A program made the translations under genes and the position numbers. This document shows, piece after piece, positions 11,658 to 21,195 of a stretch of 64,000 bases of DNA. The stretch is from Odiellus spinosus (lineage: Eukaryota > Arthropoda > Arachnida > Opiliones > Phalangiidae). Within the stretch, counting starts at the first letter, position 1; every line of letters starts with the position of its first letter. The stretch lies in contig CAWUCO010000227.1 of NCBI GenBank assembly GCA_963920705.1, positions 62,001-126,000 on the forward strand. The letters are read 5' to 3'. Below the pieces are notes generated by a model that saw only the letters and a program-made list of their open reading frames with translations, searched no databases and was not told where the DNA came from.

Positions 11658-12443
11658 TCATATACGGTTATAAATTTCGTCATATTCTTTTTGATACACA
11701 GAATCATTTGAAAACACTTTTCCACTCGGATTATAAAACCATGCTTTTTTTAAGGCGTCCACTTGCGGGCGTAAAAACTGTCCGTCTTGTTGAGACGCGT
11801 AGTTACAACAATGGGTATCTCCTAGCCAGATGATTGTTTGTAATATCTCCATTAATTTGGCGATGTTCATTAAATAACCGTTACATCCTCTGGATTTGTT
11901 TAAAGTCTTGTTTTTAATTATTAACGTCGACCGTAATTCGTAGAGAATCTTAATCAATGCCGTGTTGATAACTCCTTCTACAGCGGTTTTAGAATGGCAT
12001 ATATAACCGAGTATATAAGAGGCTTCGTGGAAATTTTGGCATTTATGAATTTCCGATTCTGAATATTTATGAATGATCCCTAAAGAACATTCGGTTTGTA
12101 ACATATACCGACCGCAATCTCGACTATCGATAAATTCGAACATCGTGAAACTAGGGCTAACTTGAATACGCAATCCGATAGTTATTCCAGTTTGATTTTT
12201 TATCATTTCGTTGCATACAAAAACGCGTATTATATGTTTTAAATATTCCGATTCAGTTTCCGTATTATTGTTATTTATAACTTCAACTAGCGCTAAGGTT
12301 CCTAACCTCGGTACTTTAGAAGTTAAATTTTCCACGAGGCATGTTTTACAGCCGTTATGGTACGAAAAGTAGACCGGCATATACAAATGGTAGTAATTCT
12401 GAAGAAAATCCATTTGTCCATAGTCCGCTTCAAACAGATCCAT
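11658..12443 (-). CDS. Unknown Polinton accessory protein (261 aa)
   Basis: Uninterrupted ORF starting with ATG (MDLFEADYGQMDF) only 3 nt after the stop of the upstream Cys-rich ORF, so the two are probably co-transcribed. About a dozen cysteines are spread along it (CKTC, VCNEM, DCGRY, YICHS, HCCNYA), with no pattern I recognise. No signal peptide or clear membrane segment. A minus-strand AATAAA lies just beyond its stop, facing the end of the 11272-11586 gene. Intact, function unknown. Confidence 0.6.
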   Translation of the reverse strand: MDLFEADYGQMDFLQNYYHLYMPVYFSYHNGCKTCLVENLTSKVPRLGTLALVEVINNNNTETESEYLKHIIRVFVCNEMIKNQTGITIGLRIQVSPSFTMFEFIDSRDCGRYMLQTECSLGIIHKYSESEIHKCQNFHEASYILGYICHSKTAVEGVINTALIKILYELRSTLIIKNKTLNKSRGCNGYLMNIAKLMEILQTIIWLGDTHCCNYASQQDGQFLRPQVDALKKAWFYNPSGKVFSNDSVYQKEYDEIYNRI

Positions 12444-12446
12444 CTT

Positions 12447-12808
12447 TTAATCTTTTAGATAACGACAGCAGTATTCTTGATTTTCCTCTTCCTCGAAGAA
12501 AATGCACGGACTTCTATAGCGGTTTTCGTGCGAAGAATACGTATCGCAATTGATACAAAAGCGCGAGGCGGGGAGTAGGTTAAGGTAGCTCGATGGTATT
12601 GTAAGGTTAAGAACGCAACCTCTCTGAATGTATATAGCGTGTTTATAGCTCGGACAGTCCTTGTTAATGCAGTAGTGAATAGAGCCACCGCATATTGGTA
12701 ATGTAACTTCGCAAACGTCCGAGCACCAGAAACACGGAACTACTTGGCGCGGCCGAATCTCCGTCTCCCCGTCCCGGATCAAGCGTCTAAATTGTTGCCT
12801 TGTAAAAG
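12447..12808 (-). CDS. Cys-rich zinc-binding family protein, first exon not found
   Basis: The open frame has no ATG. It extends upstream to a good acceptor (polypyrimidine then CAG at about 12809-12811), so it is probably the last exon of a spliced gene. It shows the family pattern shared with 14189-14402, 43192-43503 and 47668-48663: CFWC, then C-x-G-G with a YCINKDC pair, an aromatic stretch, then a second cluster FCINC...C. About 110 residues, ending in an acidic EEEENQEYCC tail. Probably binds two zinc ions, by inference from cysteine spacing. The 261-aa gene follows after 3 nt. Confidence 0.5.
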
Positions 12809-12950
12809 CTGAAAAAAAATTATGTCAGACAACGCCTACAAAACAAAAATACACTGACCCCGAAATAACAACGTGCTGTTTAGTTACTACTAACCCGGAA
12901 AAGAAAACAGTCTGTACCCTGAGGGTTTTTTCTAAGCGTTGATTTTAAAG

Positions 12951-12958
12951 TATATAAG
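12951..12958 (+). promoter_or_regulatory. TATA box of the alternatively spliced gene
   Basis: TATATAAG lies 30 bp upstream of the presumed start region and 37 bp from the ATG at 12988. The spacing fits an insect-type TATA promoter with a very short leader. Confidence 0.6.
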
Positions 12959-12987
12959 GCTTTTGGCAATAGCTGAGCTGTTAAAAA

Positions 12988-14696
12988 ATGGTTTGCGAGA
13001 CTCCGTCGAACAAGTGAGTTTTATTAAGCTCTCTTATAAGTTATATTAAAACTAATATTAAAACTAATATATATATATATATATTTTAGCTCTAATCGTT
13101 ATCGGAACTCCGCGAGAATCGGCTATCTAGAAAACCTTTTCGAATATCTAGCAGCTTATATCAGGTAAGAAGCTTAAATTATAATCGTTATTTATAACAG
13201 CCCCTGTAAAAGTGTTTCAACCCTTTTGCAATAAAGCTCGTTGGCTAGTATAGATAGGGGTAAACTTCATAATGCATTTCCTATTAGCTCCTGTAAATCT
13301 CTCTTTTTTAGTGACGAGGAAAGCGATATGGAAGAAGATGGAGATGTTGATTCCGATGCGTCAACAATCCCCTATCCCAACTCCGACGCTTCAGAGACCG
13401 AGTAAGATAAACAATTGATAAGTATTTAAAAATAGTTTTTATTTAATTTTTTTTTTTTTTTTTTTAAAAGACATATAGTTATAATGTATAGTTATAATAG
13501 TATCTATTTTTTTTTTAAAGACATATAGTTATAATGTTTAGTTATAATGTATAGTTATAATAGTATCTATTTTTTTTTTTTTTTTTTTTTAAGTCTTTGA
13601 AAAGCGCGCACTTAGCACCGGACTGGGTGTTTTAGAGCAGTTGGTGGTTTTCCAGCACCCAGTCCGCGTGCAGACGCACAGTTTCCCGCGCGCATTTTAT
13701 ATTTTTCCCGGTGTGCATACTGCACGGGTTCACCACGTAAGGTCCAACGCCTCGATCTTAAACAAGCTCGACACCAAATGAGCCTTCTCGTACCCCTTGC
13801 AAAGTATGAGTTGGAAGTCTTTAAAAGCTTCGCAATGGGGTACGAGTCGGCTGTATGGCAAAAGCCCCGCCGTCCAACCCATACCGGTGAGATTTGCTAC
13901 GGCGAAAGCGTTTGTTTTTTTCACGGGGCCGCTCACTTGGCGTAGATCGTAAGGGGGGAGATAGCTCGACAGCTCCACCACCTTCGAGCTATACTCCCCG
14001 CACCCGCACTTGACAAATTTCACCACCGAAAGTTCTTTTACGACGAAATCTGCGTGCATCCGGCCAAGGCGGGTGCTGAACTCGTCGCGACCCCGTAAAA
14101 ACAAAGCATCAACCACCAGGACCTTCTCCAATTGATCTATAATATATATAAACGCCTTTTTTAGACTAGACAAGGAAGATTATATCAGCTGTTTAGGCTG
14201 CGGGAATTTACATCTCCATGAAGCCGAACATAATGCTAATCTTCGTGCCTATTATTGCCTTACACCCCACTGTACTCGCTATCTCTGTCTAATTGCTTTT
14301 ATTCATAATGATTCTTATCACATTGTTGATGTTTTCCTTCCCCTTTCCGAAAATGAACTACCCATTTCCCTTAACCTTCTCCAAGAAATACCTCTACCTT
14401 AAAAACTGTCAAATATAAACTTAATGTAATCTATTTCCCAATAATTTAATCTATAATAACTTGTTTTTAAACCACACAGTGTCGTACTTAGCTGCCAGTT
14501 TTGCGGAGATGTTTCATATCATGTTATCTACAACGCTGATCTATCAGGCTACTATTGTTCTAATCTAAACAGTAATTATCTTTTCGACCTAATCGCCTTT
14601 AATAATCTTCAAAATCTTTATTATATCAATGTTCTAAATCCATCTCCCGAAACTGAGCTAGCAACCTCCTTAAACCTTTCATTTTCTATTGTCTAA
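12988..14696 (+). CDS. Spliced gene: acidic N-terminal half with two alternative zinc-binding last exons
   Basis: Exons 12988-13013, 13090-13164 and 13312-13401 join in frame through donors GTGAGT, GTAAGA and GTAAGA and acceptors TTTTAG and TTTTTTAG. They give 63 codons rich in Asp/Glu toward the end (SDEESDMEEDGDVDSD). The third exon either stops at TAA 13403-13405 (64 aa) or uses the donor at 13402. From that donor, acceptors at 14187-14188 (exon 14189-14402) and 14478-14479 (exon 14480-14696) are both in frame, giving about 134 and 135 aa. Each last exon encodes a related CxxCG...NA(N/D)L..YYC domain, clearly a tandem exon duplication. The second copy lacks the C that follows YYC-x4. AATAAA is at 14851. 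Function unknown; the acidic-plus-zinc layout suggests a regulator. Confidence 0.6.
13440..13592. repeat. Tandem AT-rich repeat with poly-T
   Basis: Two copies of AGACATATAGTTATAATG...TAGTATCTA followed by long T runs lie within the last intron of the alternatively spliced gene. Confidence 0.8.
13600..13700. repeat. GC-rich inverted repeat
   Basis: CGGACTGGGTG at 13618 pairs with CACCCAGTCCG at about 13658, and outer GCGCGC words flank both sides. It lies between the 3' end of the antisense gene and the acidic exons. Confidence 0.65.
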
Positions 14697-14889
14697 AAAT
14701 TCAACTGTTTTATAATTTTACCTCTAAAACTAAGTTTTATAATTTTACCTCTAAAACTAAGTTTAATGTTATATAATTTCTAAACTGTAATATTTCTAAT
14801 TTTGAAAAGAATAATGTATAAATTGAAACTAAATATTCTAATATTTAAAAAATAAAAAAGTACTTACAAGTTTGCGTAGCGGCGTTCAT
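13730..14889 (-). CDS. KEL-family protein, two exons (142 aa)
   Basis: Exon 1 is 14868-14889 (ATGAACGCC..., donor CTT/GTAAGT). Exon 2 is 13730-14136, after acceptor TATTATAG. The join is in frame (429 nt). The protein has an N-terminal VVDALFLRG strand, DFVVKELSVV, PPYDLRQV, a TN...GMGW..GLLPYS block and a late CKGYEKAHLV block. These blocks recur in the same order in the gene at 33971-34513. I recall similar uncharacterised ORFs in arthropod genomes with KEL, HGL and KGxEK motifs, but know no function. It ends soon after the KGxEK block, shorter than the other copy. Exon 2 is antisense within the last intron of the 12988-14696 gene. More GC-rich than its surroundings. Confidence 0.6.
14708..14761. 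repeat. Tandem duplication of 27 bp
   Basis: TTTTATAATTTTACCTCTAAAACTAAG occurs twice head to tail (14708-14734, 14735-14761), in the 3' region of the second alternative exon. Confidence 0.9.
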
Positions 14890-15557
14890 CGTAGATATTA
14901 AGTTTTTTAAAAAAAGTTTAAAGTTGAATTAAAGCTTGAGAATTTAGAAGTAGATTTTTAAATTTTAAACTTGGAAATTTTTTTAGATTTTTTAAGGTTA
15001 AGACAAAGTTTTCAGAATACAGCAGCGGATGATCCGGGTTAAAAGCGAGATACTAGTTAAAACGTTTTTTCGATCCTTATATAGTCTAAGATTTTTTTTT
15101 TTTTGATCAAATTATAATTTTTTTGTTAGAAAGTTGTTTTAGATCTATTCGCATCATAAAATGTCAGTTAATTCCAGTTATAACTAGTTCCAAAGCGTGA
15201 ACTAGAAAATTAACTATTCCAGCTAACTAACATTGGAAGTCCGAACTCGGTTTAAAGTAAGTAAAATCCTCATTTTCTGACAGTTTCAATTTTTTGATAT
15301 AATAAATCGTTAAAGATCTATTCGGATCTAAAAATCAGGATAATGCGTGTTCCGAAGCTTGAATGTTTGCTAAAATAAAATAGATCCTCGCTTATTTGAA
15401 AAAAATTTGACCTCGTCTAAAAAAGATAGAAAAATCCGCGTAGATTGGGCTTTAAGATGTGACCTACATATCAATTTTTGCCAACTAGCCAACTTAAAAA
15501 TCCGAACAAGCCAGTGGGCCTCAAATTTTTTTCGTCAAAAATACCTATATCAGGTGA
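14890..15557. other. Polinton non-coding spacer between divergent units
   Basis: AT-rich, no ORF with support. It separates the leftward KEL gene from the rightward polymerase unit. GATCTATTCG(C/G)ATC words occur at about 15141 and 15316. Confidence 0.5.
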
Positions 15558-15565
15558 TATATAAG
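15558..15565 (+). promoter_or_regulatory. TATA box of the rightward Polinton unit
   Basis: TATATAAG lies 37 bp upstream of the first ATG at 15602, the same distance as in the promoter at 12951. It would drive the rightward gene series toward polymerase and late genes. Confidence 0.55.
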
Positions 15566-15601
15566 CCGAAATTTTTAGTCGAAAATATCACAACTCTCGC
15601 C

Positions 15602-16031
15602 ATGGCCGGCAGCTCGAATAAACGAAAAATGGACTTAATCAACACTCTACCGGATCTCTGAAGTTTAAGACTGGAAAGCCGAACTAGAAAGCCATATCCA
15701 ATCAATGATCGAGGAGTCTACAATCGACAAGCAGGGAGGAATCATTCCTAGATTCGACGTGAAAAGCGATAACTCGACGTATACGATCAAACTACCAGCG
15801 ACGAAGGGCCAGGTCTATTTCGATATTCAGATTTACAATTATTCTGATATAAAAGATGTCTCAGCGTCTCAAATCTGGGAGCAAAGTTCGAGACGATTGA
15901 AGTTCGTCGCCGACGAGGATTCCCAGGAGTCCAAATTGATCAACACGTTGGTCAGCTGAATCGCCCGGGAAATGAGGGAGCATCCCGAAAAAATTATCGT
16001 CCCACCGATCAAACGTGTGAAGAAAAACTAA
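15602..16031 (+). pseudogene. Small Polinton gene of unknown function, broken
   Basis: ATG at 15602 (MAGSSNKRKMDLINTL) follows the TATA box. The frame stops at 15659-15661, and coding sequence resumes in another frame at about 15670-15959 (MIEESTIDKQGG, a beta-rich FDVKSDNSTYTIKLP stretch). After a TGA at 15957-15959, a lysine-rich tail (PPIKRVKKN) continues in that same frame. If whole it would be about 135-140 residues. No family recognised. Position just before the polymerase block suggests an early gene. Confidence 0.5.
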
Positions 16032-16099
16032 GTATTGATTTTTTTTTGTTTGAAAAAACAATAATCAGGTTAGTTTACTTTTTTTTTTGTGTTTTAAAT

Positions 16100-16921
16100 A
16101 TGGATCCGCCCAGTCTCTTAATTCTAGCAACTAATTGCGTTGTTTATACCGGGCAAACAAGACGGTTATCCAATTTAGGTTTTAACCCGGTTTTAATTAA
16201 AAACATTTACAAAGCGCACTTAGAATACTGTAATTTTCTTTCTCTACTCCATGCATTGGACTGGATACACGTAGTGCCATCTAACGTGGTTCGTAAATAT
16301 TATATTAATGGAAAATATTGTTCCAAAGTTACAATTTTTAAAAGAATTATCATAATGCACCCGTGGGTTTCGGAATTCGGGTTCTGGCGCTTATCGCCTA
16401 ATCCAAACGATAAACTTGGTATTCAAAAAATATTAAATGAACAAAAATGGCTCAAAAGATTACCAACCTTTATCGATGGATTATATACCACTAATCCCGA
16501 TGTCGTGGTTTATATTCTAAAAAGTCTGAGAAGACAATTAAACGAGAGTTTTAATGAATTAAAGAGTAAATATAACTTTCAACATACGCCCCATTTAAAT
16601 GTCGGTGATGGATGGTGTCTATTAGATCGTGATCCAAACCCTCCGGGGATTAACTTTTCTTATATTCAGAGTAACGATTTTATAACGACTGCTTTTAAAT
16701 TCTCGTATGATTTTCACCAATTTACAAAATACGCGAAAGGCAATACGGTTTGTATCTATAATCTTTTATCCATTAAAGTACCGGATGTTTCATTCATGCA
16801 CGATGTTGTTTCGTATTCTAAAGAAGATTCTTTAAATTTTATCTACGAAAACTGGAATAAGAGCTCCGTTATTAGATTTACCGGTTTAAAGCCGCTAGAA
16901 GTTCGCCTTTTATTAAGGTGA
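16100..16921 (+). CDS. Unknown protein upstream of DNA polymerase (273 aa)
   Basis: The open frame begins at 16046, but I prefer the ATG at 16100 (TTAAATATGG context, MDPPSLLILATNC). Mixed basic/aromatic sequence with NVGDGWCLLDRD near residue 175. No membrane segment beyond a short hydrophobic N-terminus. It ends 29 bp before the polymerase ATG, in the same direction. No family recognised. It could be a replication accessory or terminal protein, but nothing in the sequence proves this. Confidence 0.6.
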   Translation: MDPPSLLILATNCVVYTGQTRRLSNLGFNPVLIKNIYKAHLEYCNFLSLLHALDWIHVVPSNVVRKYYINGKYCSKVTIFKRIIIMHPWVSEFGFWRLSPNPNDKLGIQKILNEQKWLKRLPTFIDGLYTTNPDVVVYILKSLRRQLNESFNELKSKYNFQHTPHLNVGDGWCLLDRDPNPPGINFSYIQSNDFITTAFKFSYDFHQFTKYAKGNTVCIYNLLSIKVPDVSFMHDVVSYSKEDSLNFIYENWNKSSVIRFTGLKPLEVRLLLR

Positions 16922-16949
16922 TTGGGGAATTTCTCTTCAGTCTGTCGGT

Positions 16950-19900
16950 ATGAGCGATACCGAGCCTAGCGGGGACGAGGAGGAGGCGGCTTTAGATTTA
17001 ACTTTAAATCGGGATCCTAAACGTTTTTTCTCAATTGATAAACTATTGGACAAAAAGTCGAGAAAGTACGGTTGTAGACAAATCGAGGCTAAAGTTAATT
17101 TTAAGAATTTAAACGAAATTAAATTAACTGAATTTCACGACACGTTGGTCAATATAATTAATTCTTTGTTGTACGAGCTTTTGAGTCAACATAGTGATTA
17201 TAACCGGGTTAGGTTCGTAATTAGATCGGATGAATTAGATAACCCTGTAAATTTAAAATTTATGAACGTAAATGACTTAACGGCCGAACGGGTTCTACAT
17301 TCAATAAGTAGAATTGCCCAGAGTAGCAAAAAGTTCAATCTGTACGCCTCTCTCGTCTTTGATATTATCCTTCTCCAATGCGATGTTCAAAATGGGGGGC
17401 GTCAAAGATCTTTAACGGCCCGAAAAATAGTCGCTATGGATGCGTTTTTAAAATCAAACCCCAATTATATATTCTTGGAGAATGATGATGATCTTTGCTT
17501 CGGGAGGGGTTTAGCTATCGGAATTTTCCTAGCTGATATAAGGCTAGCGAAACGGAAAGATAAACTTTATAAACTTAGCGAAAAACAAAATCAATATTAT
17601 AGACTATTGAAAAACGGCTCTAAACCTTTGCAAAAAGGAGAAGCTTTATCATTGTTTCGAAAAGCTAATATAGAGCCCGGTGCCGTAACTATGGCCAGCG
17701 TCCAAAAATTCCAAAATTATTTAACCGATTATCAGATTATTGTACATAAGTTAGAAAACTTAGAGCCGTATTTCATTGGTCCGTTTCGAGAGAAACAAAT
17801 ATTTTTGGTCTCTTTGGATCAACACGTCCACGTGCTTAAAGATTTGCATTACCTTAAAGGGGGTAGAGCTTACTGCCCCCTCTGTCTAAAAATATTTGCG
17901 AGCGCCCGTCAGAAACGAGGTCATACGTGCGAGAAGCGTTTAATATGCCATAGATGTAAGGCTAACGTCTTTCACGAGCTGCCATTAGTGAAACTTATCC
18001 GTTGCGGAAAATGTAGTAGATACTTTAAAGGGATAGCCTGTTTTAATTTACACGAATCGAATAATGTTTGTGAAACTTTTAAACGGTGTATTGAGTGCGG
18101 TTTAGAACGCGGGGAAAAACACGAGTGTAACAAACCATGTCGAAATTGCAAAAGGAAACACGAGAAGAACAAATGTTACGTCATGCCTTTGGATACTATT
18201 TACGAGAAAGTGAAATATTGTTATTACGACTCGGAAACGATTGTTAAGAATAAAGAACACGTCCCGGTACTACTTGTTTCGGCCATGGAACAAGATGAGG
18301 GGAGCTACGATTACAAAACATTTCGCGGCTACGATTGTTTTGATCAATTTTTGAACTATTTGTTCGAAACGAAAGAGGATTATATTCAACACGCTACGAA
18401 ACGAGTAAAAGTAACGATTCCGCTTTACTGCAATGTACAAATGGTTGCACACAATAGCCGTAGCTTCGATGCCTTTTTCGTGTTAAACTCGCTTCTGAGA
18501 ATGAAAATCATACCCGAAGTAGTTTTTCAGGGAAGCAAACTTTTAGGAATTTTTCTCAAAAATCAAAAAATTAAATTTATCGACAGTTTTAGCTTTATCT
18601 CGCAACCCTTACGTACTTTTTCAACCACGTTCTCTCTCGGAGCGTGTCAAAAACAATTCTTTCCGTATATATTTATGAACGAAACGAATCTTGATTATAA
18701 TTCGAAAATACCCGACAAGAAGTATTTCCAGCCGGAATATATGAAGACTAAAGATTACGAATCTTTTCTCGAGTGGTACGCCGAGAAATCTTTACAGCCG
18801 AGCTATAATTTACAAGAAGAGTTAGAGTACTATACTATTATGGACGTGAAAGTCTTACAAAAAGGCGTGGACAAATTTCGGCTAATGTTCAAGCAAGAAA
18901 CTGGTTACGACATTTTAAATATGAACGCTTTAACAATAGCCGGCGCGTGTACTAATCTCTTTCTACACAAATATCTAGAAGAATTCACTTTAGGCGTCGT
19001 ACCTACTAACGGATACGGAGATAACGTTTTTCAGAGCAAACCGGCGCAACAATGGCTGGCGTGGGAGGAAAAGACCCGAGGCGTTAAAATCCAAACTTCC
19101 CGGTCATTGGAGGGTGAAAAGAAATTCGGAAGATATCCCGTGGATGGTTTTTCGAATAATCCAGATACCGTCTATCAGTTCGACGGTTGTTTCATTCACG
19201 GCTGCCCTTTACATACTAAAGGGGGGCAATGGAATTCTTTACTGCAGGATACGTTCAAGAATCTTCACGAAAGAACCTTGGATAGAGACGATGCTATTCA
19301 AAACACCGCTCCGAACGCGCAATATAACCAAATATGGGAATGCGAGTGGAAAGAAAAAATGAAAAACAACCCCGAGATCCAAAAATTCTGCGAAAAGCTA
19401 ACTTTCCACGAACCAATCGGGCCTAGATCTGGGTTGTTCGGTGGCCGTTGCGAGGCTTTCTCCCTTTATTACAAGGCTAAGCCTGACGAGACCATCGAAC
19501 AATTCGATCTCTGTAGTATGTACCCCCATATTTGTAAGACTAAATCGTTTCCAAAGTATTTACCGGAAATCATCCGTAACAATTTTAATTACGAGAAAAA
19601 CGCGTATTTTGGTTTAATGAAATGTAAGATTCTTCCTCCTCGTACCGCCTTTATTCCCGCTTTACCTTTCAGAGCGAGAAAAAAACTGTTCTTCGCCCTC
19701 TGCCGGACATGCGTGGAGCAAGATGTGAAAACCTGTATTCATAACACGGAGGAACGAGCGCTGATCGAAACATGGACAACGCCGGAAATCTATAACGCAA
19801 TGGAGAATGGATACGTATTACTACGGATCTACGAAGTTCATCATTACTCCAAACGCTACACGTACGTCAAGGGGGAGGACCCAGGATTATTTGGTAGCTA

Positions 19901-20810
19901 TATCAACGCTTTCCTCAAGCTTAAAATGCAAAATTCAGGCTGGCCGAAGGATGTAGTTACGGATCTCGAGAAAGCGGAATATTTACAATCTATTAAAGAG
20001 CGAGAAGGGTTCGAAATTAAAGCCGAGGACGTGACTAATAACCCGGCTTTGAGACAAGTTAGCAAGCTCGGAGCCAATAATATTTGGGGGAGGAATTCGC
20101 TCAACAATACCCGCCCCACTAGTCGTTTTGTCAAAGAATACCAAGCTTATATCGATATAGTGAACGACCCGTCAAAAGAATTGATGGATATCCGACCATT
20201 CAATGACGATATCTGTCTGTTAACTTATGAATATAAAAAGGAATATTGCCCCACTTATTACAAGGGGAGTTGCGTCATAGGCAGTTTCGTTAGTTCGTAC
20301 GGGCGGGTAATCTTATACAATACATTAAAGGTTTTAGACCGTCGAAATATTTATTCTGACACTGATAGTACGATATTTATCCGCAAGAAAAACGACGTCA
20401 GTAATTTCCCGCCCTTAGGTAGATTGATGGGAGAGTGGGTTAACGAGATTCCCTTTACAACAATAACAGAGTTCGTCTGTAGCGGCCCGAAAAGTTATTC
20501 TTACAAATGCGCGGATGGGTCTAGCGTCACTAAGATGAAAGGGATAACTATGAATAGAGTTAACGAAGAAATAATTAATTTTGATTCGATTAAAGAGGCT
20601 TTAGACAATCCCGGAACAACGTACGTCGCTGACGTACCTTTTAGCGTAGTTCGAGATAAAAGCCGAGCGAAATTATTTCTCGGGAGTTTAAAGAAAACGT
20701 TTGGCGTTACGTTCAACAAACGAATCATCTTAGAAGATCTCTCGACATTGCCTTACGTGTACTCGAACGATCAGGATGAATCGAGAATCGCAGCGTCTGA
20801 AATCTTTTAA
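16950..20810 (+). CDS. polB: Protein-primed family B DNA polymerase (1286 aa)
   Basis: Intact ORF with all expected motifs of protein-primed PolB (DNA_pol_B_2). There is an N-terminal domain of about 300 residues, then a Cys/His-rich zinc module (about 308-405, starting CPLC). Exonuclease Exo I is YYDSET (D427, E429), Exo II is AHN...FD (D507) and Exo III is YYTIMD (D632). Polymerase motif A is FDLCSMYP (D853), motif B is KLGANNIWG (from K1039), and motif C is SDTDS (D1137, D1139). It replicates the element's linear DNA with a terminal protein primer. Its 3' end overlaps the BIR gene by 35 bp. No frameshift or stop, unlike many of its neighbours. Confidence 0.97.
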   Translation: MSDTEPSGDEEEAALDLTLNRDPKRFFSIDKLLDKKSRKYGCRQIEAKVNFKNLNEIKLTEFHDTLVNIINSLLYELLSQHSDYNRVRFVIRSDELDNPVNLKFMNVNDLTAERVLHSISRIAQSSKKFNLYASLVFDIILLQCDVQNGGRQRSLTARKIVAMDAFLKSNPNYIFLENDDDLCFGRGLAIGIFLADIRLAKRKDKLYKLSEKQNQYYRLLKNGSKPLQKGEALSLFRKANIEPGAVTMASVQKFQNYLTDYQIIVHKLENLEPYFIGPFREKQIFLVSLDQHVHVLKDLHYLKGGRAYCPLCLKIFASARQKRGHTCEKRLICHRCKANVFHELPLVKLIRCGKCSRYFKGIACFNLHESNNVCETFKRCIECGLERGEKHECNKPCRNCKRKHEKNKCYVMPLDTIYEKVKYCYYDSETIVKNKEHVPVLLVSAMEQDEGSYDYKTFRGYDCFDQFLNYLFETKEDYIQHATKRVKVTIPLYCNVQMVAHNSRSFDAFFVLNSLLRMKIIPEVVFQGSKLLGIFLKNQKIKFIDSFSFISQPLRTFSTTFSLGACQKQFFPYIFMNETNLDYNSKIPDKKYFQPEYMKTKDYESFLEWYAEKSLQPSYNLQEELEYYTIMDVKVLQKGVDKFRLMFKQETGYDILNMNALTIAGACTNLFLHKYLEEFTLGVVPTNGYGDNVFQSKPAQQWLAWEEKTRGVKIQTSRSLEGEKKFGRYPVDGFSNNPDTVYQFDGCFIHGCPLHTKGGQWNSLLQDTFKNLHERTLDRDDAIQNTAPNAQYNQIWECEWKEKMKNNPEIQKFCEKLTFHEPIGPRSGLFGGRCEAFSLYYKAKPDETIEQFDLCSMYPHICKTKSFPKYLPEIIRNNFNYEKNAYFGLMKCKILPPRTAFIPALPFRARKKLFFALCRTCVEQDVKTCIHNTEERALIETWTTPEIYNAMENGYVLLRIYEVHHYSKRYTYVKGEDPGLFGSYINAFLKLKMQNSGWPKDVVTDLEKAEYLQSIKEREGFEIKAEDVTNNPALRQVSKLGANNIWGRNSLNNTRPTSRFVKEYQAYIDIVNDPSKELMDIRPFNDDICLLTYEYKKEYCPTYYKGSCVIGSFVSSYGRVILYNTLKVLDRRNIYSDTDSTIFIRKKNDVSNFPPLGRLMGEWVNEIPFTTITEFVCSGPKSYSYKCADGSSVTKMKGITMNRVNEEIINFDSIKEALDNPGTTYVADVPFSVVRDKSRAKLFLGSLKKTFGVTFNKRIILEDLSTLPYVYSNDQDESRIAASEIF

Positions 20811-21195
20811 TCTGAAGTGGTACGCCAAGCAGCCTAATCTACCAAATTGGATGAAACCGGACGCTTTCGCCAAAGCGGGCTTTTTCTACCTCAACGACGG
20901 ACTTAAAACGCAATGTTTCAGCTGTCACAACGTCTTCGAAAAATGGGATGATCTGTATACGGATGATCCGATGACCGTACATCAAAAACTAGCACCTTTC
21001 TGCGACTTGGTTTTGGGCCGTGACATGACCAATATCACTCGAATCGACGAGGACCGACGCGAAAAAATCGCTCGGGATTGCTTGGAACAATTGGCCCCTT
21101 TAGTTGAAAATACGACCATTTTGAAACTATTGGAAGTCTTCCAACCAGGTATTATCGATTTCCAACAAAACATTATCAATGGAAAAGATATATAA
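20776..21195 (+). CDS. Single-BIR-domain (IAP-like) protein (139 aa)
   Basis: A canonical baculoviral IAP repeat spans about residues 7-79: R-L-x-S-F, the GFFYLNDG turn, then zinc ligands C47, C50, H69 and C76 with W57 and D64-P65 in the usual places. No RING finger follows. The rest is a helical tail of about 60 residues. BIR proteins of animals and viruses can bind caspases or IAP antagonists and block cell death, so an anti-apoptotic role for the element is a reasonable inference. The ATG lies inside the polymerase 3' end, and the stop overlaps the next ORF start at 21179. Intact. Confidence 0.85.
   Translation: MNRESQRLKSFNLKWYAKQPNLPNWMKPDAFAKAGFFYLNDGLKTQCFSCHNVFEKWDDLYTDDPMTVHQKLAPFCDLVLGRDMTNITRIDEDRREKIARDCLEQLAPLVENTTILKLLEVFQPGIIDFQQNIINGKDI

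Noticed and set aside
16046..16099. Upstream methionine as the start of the gene before the polymerase
   Set aside because: It would add a Phe-rich stretch from a poly-T region. The ATG at 16100 has better context.
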